From NCBI GenBank assembly GCA_050260355.1, contig JBLNBZ010000143.1:26660-90659 (forward strand): a stretch of 64,000 bases of DNA, read 5' to 3'. The DNA comes from CADEFX01 sp050260355 (GTDB lineage: Bacteria > Pseudomonadota > Alphaproteobacteria > Rhizobiales > Hyphomicrobiaceae). Position 1 is the first letter of the stretch; each line of letters opens with the position of its first letter. Of this stretch, positions 30,538 to 37,383 are shown piece by piece. The position numbers and the translations under genes were made by a program. The notes beneath the pieces were generated by a model. The model made no database searches, was not told the origin of the DNA, and saw only the letters and a list, made by a program, of their open reading frames with translations.

Positions 30538-30751
30538 CACAGTCCCTCCCCGCTCGAGATGTCTTGCCGACACCCCGGCAGCACGGCCCCAGATACTGGA
30601 CGGCCCGCACTTCCAGCGCAAAGCTGGTGCTGCCGAGCGGCGCCGACCGTCAGCATGCCGCGAAATCATGGCGGCAGCCTGACAATACTCCAACCGGCAG
30701 TGGGGTGACCAGAAGCGCGACCGGTGCGCGGGCGGCCCCGTGGGCGCTTCC

Positions 30752-31840
30752 TCACATCTGATCGTAATCGACGACCAGCCGCTCCGACCTCGGCACGGCC
30801 TGGCATGTCAGAATGTAGCCGCGATCGGTTTCCCAGGGCTCGAGCGAGTAGTTGACCGTCATTTCGGCCGCGCCTTCGATGAGGCGCGCACGACAGGTGC
30901 AGCACATGCCGCCCTTGCAGGAGAACGGCACGCGAATGCCGGCCCTGATTGCGGCATCGAGCACATGCTCGCCGGGCAGGACCGGGAACGGGTAGCGGAT
31001 CCCGTCGAGGATGGCGACGGCCTCGGTCGACGGTGTGCCGGGCTGGGGGGCCGGTTCCGCCGGTGGGGGAGCGGTGCGGTAGGCGCCGCCGCCGGCAGCG
31101 AAGAACTCGTGATGGATCCTCTCCCGCGGCACGCCGAGCTCCATCAGCGCGTTGCGCGCGTCTTTGATCATCGAGCCGGGGCCGCACAGAAAGACGTGCG
31201 CGACATCCCCGAGCGGCAGCAGCTTCGGCACCAGCTCTTTCACCTTCTCGCCGGTGATGCGCCCTTCCAACAGGGGTGCTCCGTTCTCGTCGCCGCGCGA
31301 AAGCGCATGCAGCAGGACGAAGCGACCGAGGTGCCGGTCCTTCAGGTCCTCGAGCTCCTGACCGAACAGGATTGTCTGCGGCGTGCGATTGCCATAGATG
31401 AGCGTGACGCGGGTGTCGGGCTCCCGCTCCAGCGCGTGCTTGACGATGGCAATGATGGGCGTGATGCCGGAGCCGGCGGCGAGCGCCAGCAGATGGCGCG
31501 GGGCGCCCCCGCCCTCGGGCAGGATGAAGCGGCCCGCGGGCGGGAGCACCTCCAGGGATTGGCCGGCGGCGAGCGTGTCGTTGGCCCAGGTCGAGAACTG
31601 GCCGCCAGCCACGCGCTTGATGGCGATTCTGGGCGCAGTCTCGTCAGGCCCCGAGCAGATCGAGTAGGTGCGCCGCAGCTCCTCACCGCCGAGCGTCGTG
31701 CGCACCGCCAGATGCTGGCCGGGCTTCCAGGCAAAGGCCTGCCGTAGCGCTTCGGGGACCTCGAAGGTGACCGAGATGGCTTCGGCGGTCTCGCGCCGGA
31801 CGCGAGCGATCCTCAGGCGTTGGAAATCGCCGGTCGTCAC
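30752..31840 (-). CDS. paaE: Phenylacetyl-CoA epoxidase reductase subunit PaaE
   Basis: PaaE passes electrons from NADPH to the di-iron oxygenase PaaAC that epoxidises phenylacetyl-CoA. The 362-residue product has a ferredoxin-NADP reductase module (RRTYSICSGPDE for FAD, AAGSGITPIIAIVKH for NADPH, FLCGPGSMI) and a C-terminal plant-type [2Fe-2S] domain (FSCKGGMCCTCRARL, LTCQA). It starts with GTG three bases after the paaD stop. The catalytic subunits paaA, paaB and paaC are not in this window, so this reductase either serves a remote paaABC or has been recruited to another enzyme. Confidence 0.9.
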   Translation of the reverse strand: MTTGDFQRLRIARVRRETAEAISVTFEVPEALRQAFAWKPGQHLAVRTTLGGEELRRTYSICSGPDETAPRIAIKRVAGGQFSTWANDTLAAGQSLEVLPPAGRFILPEGGGAPRHLLALAAGSGITPIIAIVKHALEREPDTRVTLIYGNRTPQTILFGQELEDLKDRHLGRFVLLHALSRGDENGAPLLEGRITGEKVKELVPKLLPLGDVAHVFLCGPGSMIKDARNALMELGVPRERIHHEFFAAGGGAYRTAPPPAEPAPQPGTPSTEAVAILDGIRYPFPVLPGEHVLDAAIRAGIRVPFSCKGGMCCTCRARLIEGAAEMTVNYSLEPWETDRGYILTCQAVPRSERLVVDYDQM

Positions 31841-31843
31841 GGC

Positions 31844-32353
31844 CTAGTGGCACTTGAAGTAGTCGAACGGCTCGCGGCAGGCCTGGCATCGCCAGAGCGC
31901 CTTGCAGGCGGTCGAGCCGAACTCGGAGATTCTGACGGTGGCCGTCGAGCCGCAGCGCGGGCAGGCAACGACCTCTGTGTCGAAGGGCCTGCGCAGCGAG
32001 GTGGAACCGGCCGGCGGCGCGATGCCGAGCTCCTTCAGCTTGCGCCGTCCCTCGGCCGTGAGGTCGTCACTGGTCCACGGCGGCGTGAGCACGGTCTCGA
32101 CGCGCGCCGAATGCAGCCCGGCCTCGATCAGGGTGGCTTCGACGGCGAGCCGGATGGCCTGCGTCGCCGGGCAGCCGCTATAGGTCGGCGTCAGACTGAC
32201 GACGATTTCGCCCTCGCGCCGCTCCACGCCGCGCAGCACGCCGAGCTCGGCGATGGTGAGCACCGGGATCTCGGGATCGACGACGGCAGCGGCGGCGGAT
32301 CGGGCCGTCTCCAGCTCGCGATCCTCGATGAGAAGTCGGGTGTGGTGGGTCAC
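31844..32353 (-). CDS. paaD: Phenylacetate-CoA oxygenase assembly protein PaaD
   Basis: PaaD is a MIP18/DUF59-type iron-sulfur assembly factor required for phenylacetyl-CoA epoxidase. In the 169-residue product the DUF59 domain (VVDPEIPVLTIAELGVLRGV, TPTYSGCPA with the reactive cysteine) is followed by a zinc ribbon CPRCGS ... CQACREPFDYFKCH typical of PaaD. The start is a GTG at 32353, overlapping by four bases (GTGA) the stop of the upstream editing-domain gene, so translation is coupled. paaE follows after 3 bases. As with paaE, the paaABC partners are missing locally. Confidence 0.9.
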   Translation of the reverse strand: MTHHTRLLIEDRELETARSAAAAVVDPEIPVLTIAELGVLRGVERREGEIVVSLTPTYSGCPATQAIRLAVEATLIEAGLHSARVETVLTPPWTSDDLTAEGRRKLKELGIAPPAGSTSLRRPFDTEVVACPRCGSTATVRISEFGSTACKALWRCQACREPFDYFKCH

Positions 32354-32886
32354 GGCGCGGGCACCGTGTCGAGAGGCATGATCCTGGGCTCGTGCCCGCA
32401 GGCGCGGATGAAGCGCAGCAGATCGTCCCTGCGGATGTTGGTGGTGGCGGTATTCGTGAGCGGGTGGCAGTTGATGCTGTCGTACTGCATCAGGCGCTCG
32501 TCGAAGATGACGCTGACGCGCCGCGCGCGGTCGTTGATGAGCGCGAGCGCCGTGACTGATCCGGCCGGCACGCCGAGCACCTCCAGCAGCAGCTCAGGCT
32601 TGCCGAAGCTCAGCCTGGCGCAGCCGATGCTCTTGTGCAGCGACTTGAGGTCGATCGGCGTCCGGCTCTGGGCGATGACCAGGAGCAGCCGGCCCTTGGC
32701 GTCCTTCAGGAACAGGTTCTTGGTGTGGCCGCCGGGCAGGTTGCGCTCCAGGCGCGCGCTTTCCGCCACGGTGAAGACGGCCTCGTGCTCCACCGTCGTC
32801 GTCTCGATGCCGAGCGCGTCGAGCCGCGCGAAGAGCTCGGCGCGGGTCGCCGGGGCGGCGTGGGCATGTATCGGGTGGACGGTCAC
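32350..32886 (-). CDS. YbaK/ProXp-ala-type aminoacyl-tRNA deacylase
   Basis: The product has 178 residues and belongs to the YbaK/EbsC/INS superfamily, which hydrolyses mischarged aminoacyl-tRNA. The core GHTKNLFLKDAKGRLLLVIAQSRTPIDLKSL and FGKPELLLEVLGVPAGSVTALALINDR matches the ProXp-ala (PrdX) branch, which clears Ala-tRNA-Pro. The lysine in TKNLFLKD is the conserved catalytic-pocket residue. The start is a GTG with no evident ribosome site. It is upstream of and translationally coupled to paaD and paaE, an unusual partnership with no clear functional reason. Confidence 0.88.
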   Translation of the reverse strand: MTVHPIHAHAAPATRAELFARLDALGIETTTVEHEAVFTVAESARLERNLPGGHTKNLFLKDAKGRLLLVIAQSRTPIDLKSLHKSIGCARLSFGKPELLLEVLGVPAGSVTALALINDRARRVSVIFDERLMQYDSINCHPLTNTATTNIRRDDLLRFIRACGHEPRIMPLDTVPAP

Positions 32887-33000
32887 GTCACTGGTTTAGC
32901 CGCCGGCACCCTGGCCCGCAAGGCGCGAGGCGGGGGCCGAGGGGCTCAGGCCGGCGGTGGGTGGGTGGGCGGCGGTGCGCGGGAAGGCCGGTGGGCGGAC

Positions 33001-33029
33001 TTGCATTCACCGCCCGATTGCCGCATATA
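33001..33029 (+). promoter_or_regulatory. Weak candidate promoter for tRNA-Gly
   Basis: TTGCAT and CATATA are spaced by 17 bases and sit about 38 bases before the mature tRNA. Each hexamer matches the sigma-70 consensus at only about half its positions, so this is tentative. Confidence 0.3.
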
Positions 33030-33067
33030 GCCGGGGCGCCGGCTCGAGGCCGGCGAACCTTCCGGAT

Positions 33068-33142
33068 GCGGGTGTAGCTCAGGGGTAGAGCATCACGTTG
33101 CCAACGTGAGGGTCGTGGGTTCAAATCCCATCGCCCGCTCCA
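33068..33142 (+). tRNA. tRNA-Gly (anticodon GCC)
   Basis: A complete cloverleaf can be drawn: acceptor stem GCGGGTG/CGCCCGC, D arm AGCTCAGGGGTAGAGC, anticodon stem TCACG/CGTGA around the loop TTGCCAA (anticodon GCC), and T arm GTGGG/CCCAT with loop TTCAAAT. The discriminator base is T and the CCA end is encoded. It is followed by a small terminator hairpin. It marks the left edge of the accessory stretch 33.1-36.2 kb. Confidence 0.97.
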
Positions 33143-33148
33143 TTACTC

Positions 33149-33166
33149 AGCCACTTAGGTGGCTTT
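33149..33166 (+). terminator. Terminator after tRNA-Gly
   Basis: A perfect 6-bp stem AGCCAC/GTGGCT with a TTAG loop runs into TTT. It starts seven bases after the tRNA CCA and is well placed to end its transcript. Confidence 0.65.
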
Positions 33167-33424
33167 CCCGAAAATTTGCCGGAGTAGGCACCTGGCGCCA
33201 GCGCCGCTTGGCGCGGCTCGTTCTGTGCGGCAGGGTCGACGGATATCACGGACGGGGAAGGCCCGGCTCGGTGCGCTGTCGCGCACCGTCCGGGGACGCA
33301 GAATGTGGGGTGTGGGCGCAGTGGTTGAAACCCGAGCTCGGCACTGCTCGAGCAGGGGCGCCCCGCGGCCCGGTCTGAGGCGGCGGGGCGCGCCGGTGAT
33401 GAGCCGATCGGATGGCGCGAGGCT

Positions 33425-33859
33425 CTACTGGCCTCTGAGGCGCTTGTTGCACTCGCTGTAGTAGCCGCCGCCCTTGGCGATCCACTTCAGGCCGCCGTTG
33501 CCGTTGCTGGCCTTGTTGGCCCGGTACTGGTCGAGGCAGGTGTGCATGCGCGCCCTGCCGGCCGATTGCTGCGCGTACTTCGGCGAAACGGAGGTGGGGA
33601 ATACGGCGCTGCCGACCTTCACGGGGCCCGCACCAGGCGCTGGAGCCGCGGTGGTGGTGGCGGCGCCCATGGTGGCGCCAGCGCCGCATTGGGCCTTGCG
33701 GAAGTCTTTCCAGCTCATGCCCTGGAGGGTGCCCGCGGATTGCGCCGCTTTGTACTTCACACTGCATTCCCGCATCGTCAGGGCATCGGCGGGCGGCACG
33801 TAGGCTGCCGCCGTCACGGCGGCGGCCCCGATCAGAATTGCAAGGGTGCGGATCGACAT
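33425..33859 (-). CDS. Small exported protein with duplicated Cys-pair motif
   Basis: The product has 144 residues with a signal peptide ending at about PADA (residue 26). The mature protein has two copies of a two-cysteine module: C32 to C58 (ECSVKYKAA ... GMSWKDFRKAQC) and C108 to C137 (TCLDQYRAN ... LKWIAKGGGYYSEC), joined by an Ala/Pro-rich linker. Each module has Cys-x3-Tyr, an aromatic Trp near the middle and a closing Cys, so two intramolecular disulfides are likely. Similar short proteins are frequent in Rhizobiales, vaguely like PsiF repeats, but no function is known to me. The ATG at 33859 has GGAGG upstream. It stands alone on the minus strand. Confidence 0.75.
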   Translation of the reverse strand: MSIRTLAILIGAAAVTAAAYVPPADALTMRECSVKYKAAQSAGTLQGMSWKDFRKAQCGAGATMGAATTTAAPAPGAGPVKVGSAVFPTSVSPKYAQQSAGRARMHTCLDQYRANKASNGNGGLKWIAKGGGYYSECNKRLRGQ

Positions 33860-33929
33860 TACAAACCTCCATCACGCAGTACTCGGCGAATGGAAGGGAA
33901 CGCCGAGGCATCCGCATCGATCCATCGGG

Positions 33930-33947
33930 CGCTTTACCGATAAAGCG
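33930..33947. repeat. AT-centred inverted repeat
   Basis: The 7-bp arms CGCTTTA and TAAAGCG flank CCGA. It lies upstream of the exported Cys-motif gene (minus strand) and could be an operator or a hairpin; nothing else supports either use. Confidence 0.3.
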
Positions 33948-34070
33948 GTGGGCGGTTGCCGAGGCAAGGGCGGCGCTCAGACCGCGCGGCCTTCAGCGCC
34001 GCCGGGACGGCGCAGGCGGGGCCGGCGGGCAGGTGAGCGAAAGCAGCGAGCGGCAGTGCGGGGGCAGCTT

Positions 34071-34238
34071 CTACCAGGCCTCATACACCTGCAGGCCGGC
34101 GCCGAGCAGGAGCAGCACGGCCCCGAGCAGGGCGGGCACCGCGCCCGTGCGCGCAGTCGCTTTCGGCAGCAGGCGCGGAGCGAGCGCACCGACCAGGATG
34201 CCGAGAGCGGCGAGGACAATTCCCCAAATCGTCAGCAT
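34071..34238 (-). CDS. Small two-helix membrane protein (55 residues)
   Basis: A 55-codon frame on the minus strand begins MLTIWGIVLAALG and ends QVYEAW. It forms two hydrophobic helices (about residues 4-20 and 34-49) separated by a short basic turn (PRLLPKATAR). A GAGG lies about 12 bases before the ATG. It is intact, has a coding-like composition and fits the many small membrane proteins of Rhizobiales, but I do not recognise a named family. It faces the divergent start of the coiled-coil/winged-helix gene, about 100 bases away. Confidence 0.6.
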   Translation of the reverse strand: MLTIWGIVLAALGILVGALAPRLLPKATARTGAVPALLGAVLLLLGAGLQVYEAW

Positions 34239-34336
34239 CGAAGCGAACCTCGCTAATCATTCGGCCACTCGCTTATCCGCGGCATTGCGTAGCAAACGAA
34301 GGAAGCCTTTAGCCTGATTTGCGTATCTTTCGGCGC

Positions 34337-34786
34337 ATGGCCGAGAGCTATACGAACACCATCAGTGGATTGCTGCGGAAGCGATCTGAGTTGATGGGTG
34401 AGGCCCAACGACTCCGCGAAGTGCTAGCGGTCGTGGGCAATGACATTGAGGCCCTAGACCGAGTCTTAGAGACGTTGGGTTACAAGGGTGACCTCAAGAA
34501 CGTAACGCCGCGAGGCAACCGCGTCGTGTTCTTCGCCCGCCATGAGCTGCGCCGGTTCTGTCTGGACGAGCTGCGCAAAGCGGACGGCCCGATCACGTCC
34601 CGTGATCTGGCGGAGAAGATCATAGCCCTAGCGGGGAAGGACGTGCGCGACCGCAGGCTGCGAAACGAAATGGTCAAGCGCGTGGCAAAGAGCCTGAAGC
34701 TGCTACGAGGACAAGGTATAGCGATCAGCGAGCGCAACACGCGCAGGATCGTATGGCGGCTCGCGACCAGTCTCACTCAAGACTGA
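34337..34786 (+). CDS. Coiled-coil / winged-helix-like protein, lower G+C
   Basis: The product has 149 residues. The N terminus (about 1-55) is a predicted coiled coil (ISGLLRKRSELMGEAQRLREVLAVVGNDIEALDRVLETLGY). The C-terminal part (about 75-140) looks like a winged helix (FCLDELRKADGPITSRDLAEKI, then basic VKRVAKSLKLLRGQGIAI and an RRIVWRL wing). Basic and DNA-binding in character. A TTG at 34319 could add six residues; there is no obvious ribosome site for either start. Base composition is visibly lower in G+C than neighbours. Its stop is four bases from the convergent stop of the Abi-like gene, and the two share the same composition, so they probably arrived together. Function unknown. 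Confidence 0.7.
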   Translation: MAESYTNTISGLLRKRSELMGEAQRLREVLAVVGNDIEALDRVLETLGYKGDLKNVTPRGNRVVFFARHELRRFCLDELRKADGPITSRDLAEKIIALAGKDVRDRRLRNEMVKRVAKSLKLLRGQGIAISERNTRRIVWRLATSLTQD

Positions 34787-34790
34787 ATCT

Positions 34791-35465
34791 TTAGGGATGG
34801 GGGCGAGCCTTCCAAGTCGTGGAAAACGCACAGCCGACATTTGCAAAGTGATGCGACGCAGGGCACATGGCCTTGAGAAGGCGGTCTATCTGCAACCTTC
34901 GCTCTTCGAGGGGAAGATGGAAAATCGGCTCATGGTGCGCAACTCGGTTCCGAAGATCAAGCAATTGGTCGCAGATGGCACTCGCCTCGTCGCGGGTAAT
35001 GCTCGGCTCGGCCGGAAATACTCGCTTTAGATTGTGCCGCCATACAAACGGCAAATCGTAGTGCTTTCCTAGCAACGAAACCCAGAATCCAGCGGACAGA
35101 TTGGCCACCACGGCACCAGTAGGAACAATCTTAACCTTTCGGAGTTCTCGTTGCCTCTCGATTGCTTCGTGAACTTTCCGCCGGTCGCTGGTACTCAGCT
35201 GCCGCGTGCCTTTTACATCATCAAAAGGCCAGTTCGCCTTGTATTTCCAGCAGAGGAAAGAATTCAGCTGATTGCGCAAAGCCACTTCCCACATTTGCAA
35301 TGGTAAATGAAAGGTCTCGCCAAGTTTAGAGTTCCAATAATATAGGTCGATCGCCTTGGCGGAATCGCCGCCGCAGGCGGCTATGTATCGTGTCAAGCGA
35401 GATTCCGATAATGTCTTCTTGAAGGCTTCAAGAAGTTGCTTGTCTCCACCAAAAATATCTTGCAT
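34791..35465 (-). CDS. Abi-like HEPN protein (putative abortive-infection factor)
   Basis: The product has 224 residues and resembles the Abi-like (AbiD/AbiF, Abi_2) family of HEPN-fold proteins. Family landmarks are the N-terminal LTRYIAACGGD and AIDLYYWNSKLGETFHLPLQMWEVALRNQLN, then VVANLSAGFWVSLLGKHYD, and the HEPN catalytic motif LRNRVAHHEPIFH (R-x4-H), as in toxic ribonucleases that stop phage growth. The frame is open to a GTG at 35540, but the ATG at 35465 fits the family's N terminus and has a TATATA-like box upstream. G+C is clearly below the chromosome average. It faces the coiled-coil/winged-helix gene tail to tail. Defence function is inference from the family. Confidence 0.75.
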   Translation of the reverse strand: MQDIFGGDKQLLEAFKKTLSESRLTRYIAACGGDSAKAIDLYYWNSKLGETFHLPLQMWEVALRNQLNSFLCWKYKANWPFDDVKGTRQLSTSDRRKVHEAIERQRELRKVKIVPTGAVVANLSAGFWVSLLGKHYDLPFVWRHNLKRVFPAEPSITRDEASAICDQLLDLRNRVAHHEPIFHLPLEERRLQIDRLLKAMCPASHHFANVGCAFSTTWKARPHP

Positions 35466-35475
35466 GGCAGTGTAG

Positions 35476-35547
35476 CCTGCTCTATATAGGGGAGGCGAGC
35501 CTTGGGACTCGGTCACTGCGTGGTTGAGTGAGGCGCACACCCCCTAA
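35476..35547 (+). pseudogene. Possible 3' remnant of a displaced gene
   Basis: A short frame with no start codon ends in TAA at 35545-35547 and is followed 11 bases later by a strong plus-strand terminator. The encoded tail (ending SVTAWLSEAHTP) looks protein-like, but is only 23 codons. The simplest reading is the C-terminal end of a gene truncated when the Abi-like segment was inserted. Very tentative. Confidence 0.25.
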
Positions 35548-35558
35548 GGACGAGATCC

Positions 35559-35598
35559 GAGGCCAGGCCGTCCACAGGCGCTGGCCTCTCTTATTTTT
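35559..35598 (+). terminator. Strong plus-strand terminator upstream of the Abi-like gene
   Basis: The arms GAGGCCAG and CTGGCCTC (8 bp, 14-base loop) are followed by TCTTATTTTT. It points rightward although no intact rightward gene precedes it, so it belongs to a lost gene or to a transcript antisense to the Abi-like gene. Confidence 0.65.
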
Positions 35599-35612
35599 AT
35601 GACATGAAGTGA

Positions 35613-35747
35613 TCGCTCAGCGTCAAGACGACTGAGCGCGGTGAGGGCGGCGGACACCGGCAGCCAACGACTTGCTGGCAATGCAGCAGGCGTTAGAAGG
35701 GGTCGGAATTACCTTGATGTTCGACGCCAAAGAGCGGCCAAAGATCG
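35613..35747 (+). pseudogene. Degraded XRE-type helix-turn-helix regulator fragment
   Basis: In one frame the DNA encodes SLSVKTTERGE, and after a frame change GRRTPAANDLLAMQQALEG then VGI. This follows the end of the common rhizobial small XRE regulator, whose typical tail reads like VS-x-T-x-x-x-FERG, then RSPHANNLAAMRAALEAAGV. Stop codons at 35633 and 35642 and the frame change break it, and the helix-turn-helix N terminus is absent. It is therefore a relic. The downstream reading to about 35914 in the same frame is not protein-like. Confidence 0.4.
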
Positions 35748-36205
35748 CCGCTTTCGCCGGTCTTCCCGCGTTTGCTGCGCTTCGGAGAGCGTCGAGAAGG
35801 CCGGAGAGTGGCAAAGGGCGAGCGCCGATGCGCTTGCCGCTGTCCTGTTGCTTGATGCCGCCCTCGAAATCGGCGCGATTCGGCCGCAATTCAACCCGAA
35901 TCGGAAAAGAATAATCGTGCTCCCGCGGGAGTTTGGCCCGCGGTGTTGATACCGGGGGTCAGATTGGGGGGCAGGGCATCTTCACCCCGCACGAGGTGTC
36001 CTGCCTCTTACTCTCCGATGGGCTGCTTCACCCGCTGACGCGAACGCAGCGCTTCGCGCGCGGGTCGCCGATCCGCTGCGGCTCGGTGTCTCGTCTGGCG
36101 CACCTCAGCCATTGCGGCTCTGTCTCCACCTCGCCTGTTTTGGTCTGGCCGGCACGGGCATTCGGTGTAGCTTTGTCTCGATAAAACGGGACGTGGAGAC
36201 ACGGA
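35748..36205. other. Non-coding stretch between the relic and the OYE gene
   Basis: No convincing gene is seen on either strand; short frames here lack start signals and family motifs. It contains a perfect 12-base palindrome CTCCCGCGGGAG at 35920-35931 and, near 36196, the GGAGA ribosome site of the downstream gene. Promoter elements are not evident. Confidence 0.5.
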
Positions 36206-37381
36206 ATGCAGGGTCCGATGCTGTTCTCGCCGCTCAGCCTGAGGAGCGTGCGGCTCAAGAACCGGGTGGTGGTCGCCCCGATGCACCAGTATTCGGCGGT
36301 CGGCGGGTTCGCCACCGACTGGCATCTGATGAATGCGGGCAAGTTCGCCGCCGGCGGGGCGGGGCTGGTGATGATGGAGTCGACCAAGGTCGAGCGGCGC
36401 GGCTGCGGCACGGTCGGCGACCTGGGGCTGTGGAAGGACGAGTTCGTGGCGCCGTTGCGGCGCATCGTCGAGTTCATCAAGGCGCACGGCGCGGTGGCGG
36501 GCATCCAAATCGGCCACTCCGGCAGGAAGGCCAAATTGCAGCGGCCCTGGGAGGGGCAGAAACCGCTGCTCACCAATCCGGGCCTGGACCCCGCAGACTG
36601 GGAGGCGTGGGAGCTGGTGGGGCCGAGCGCATTGCCGTCCTCCGACGATGTGCCGACGCCGCGCGCGCTGACGACGGCCGAGGTGCAGGCGGTGGTGGAA
36701 GCGTGGGGTGCAGCCGCCCGCAGGGCCAATGATGCGGGCTTCGATGTGCTCGAGATCCATGCCGCGCACGGCTATCTCATCCATCAGTTCCTCTCGCCCC
36801 ACGCCAACCGGCGCAACGACCAGTACGGCGGCTCGGAGGAGAACCGGATGCGGTTCGCGGTCGAGGTCGCCGAGTGCGTGCGCGCGAATTGGCCCGAGCA
36901 CAAGCCGCTTTTCATGCGCTTCTCGGTGGAGGACGACATGGGCTGGGGCCCGCCGCAAAGCGTGGCGCTGGCTCGCCTCGTCAAGGCCAAGGGCGTCGAC
37001 GTGATCGATTGCAGCTCGGGCGGCATGGCGCAGCGCTCGCCGATGGAGCAGGGCCGCGCGATCCACTACGGCTATCAGGTGCCGTACGCCGAGCAGATCC
37101 GCCGCGAGGCCGATATCAAGACGATGGCGGTGGGCCTCATCATCCACGCGGATCAGGCCGAGGCGATCCTGCAGAAGGGCCAGGCCGACCTGATCGCGCT
37201 GGCGCGGGAGATTCTCTACAACCCGAATTGGCCGATGGACGCTGCGCAGAAGCTGGGCGTCGACCCGGGGTTCGCCAGCGTGCCGTCGCAGTACGCCTAC
37301 TGGCTGGCCAAGCGCGCCAAGTCGGGGTTCATAGGCAAGCCCTCGACGTGGAGCGCGGGCATGGCGGGCAAGAGCGACTGA
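36206..37381 (+). CDS. Old Yellow Enzyme family NADH:flavin oxidoreductase (YqjM-like)
   Basis: The product is a 391-residue FMN TIM-barrel ene-reductase. Motifs in order are MLFSPLSLRSVRLKNRVVVAPMHQYSA (start of barrel and FMN contact), GIQIGHSGRKAK with the substrate-binding HSGR, DVLEIHAAHGYLIHQFLSPHANRRNDQYGGSEENR (the family signature with HAAH and the NxRxDxYGG loop), MRFSVEDDMGWG and LIALAREILYNPNWP. The NADPH dehydrogenase YqjM is the closest described type; it reduces activated alkenes. The second position of the flavin-tuning residue (APMHQYS, with His in place of Cys) differs from classical YqjM (APMCMYS). GGAGA precedes the ATG. It is monocistronic and converges with the RND efflux operon. 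Confidence 0.93.
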   Translation: MQGPMLFSPLSLRSVRLKNRVVVAPMHQYSAVGGFATDWHLMNAGKFAAGGAGLVMMESTKVERRGCGTVGDLGLWKDEFVAPLRRIVEFIKAHGAVAGIQIGHSGRKAKLQRPWEGQKPLLTNPGLDPADWEAWELVGPSALPSSDDVPTPRALTTAEVQAVVEAWGAAARRANDAGFDVLEIHAAHGYLIHQFLSPHANRRNDQYGGSEENRMRFAVEVAECVRANWPEHKPLFMRFSVEDDMGWGPPQSVALARLVKAKGVDVIDCSSGGMAQRSPMEQGRAIHYGYQVPYAEQIRREADIKTMAVGLIIHADQAEAILQKGQADLIALAREILYNPNWPMDAAQKLGVDPGFASVPSQYAYWLAKRAKSGFIGKPSTWSAGMAGKSD

Positions 37382-37383
37382 CC

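Noticed and set aside
33977..34219. 80-codon minus-strand Cys/Arg-rich frame
   Set aside because: It is a shadow of the better supported 55-residue membrane protein in another frame.
35641..35949. 102-codon plus-strand frame before the OYE gene
   Set aside because: It overlaps the XRE relic in another frame and is not protein-like except for its last few residues.
33068..36205. Integrated element with tRNA-derived attachment sites
   Set aside because: I found no second copy of the tRNA-Gly 3' end and no integrase in this stretch, so att sites are not claimed, although the composition shift remains suggestive.
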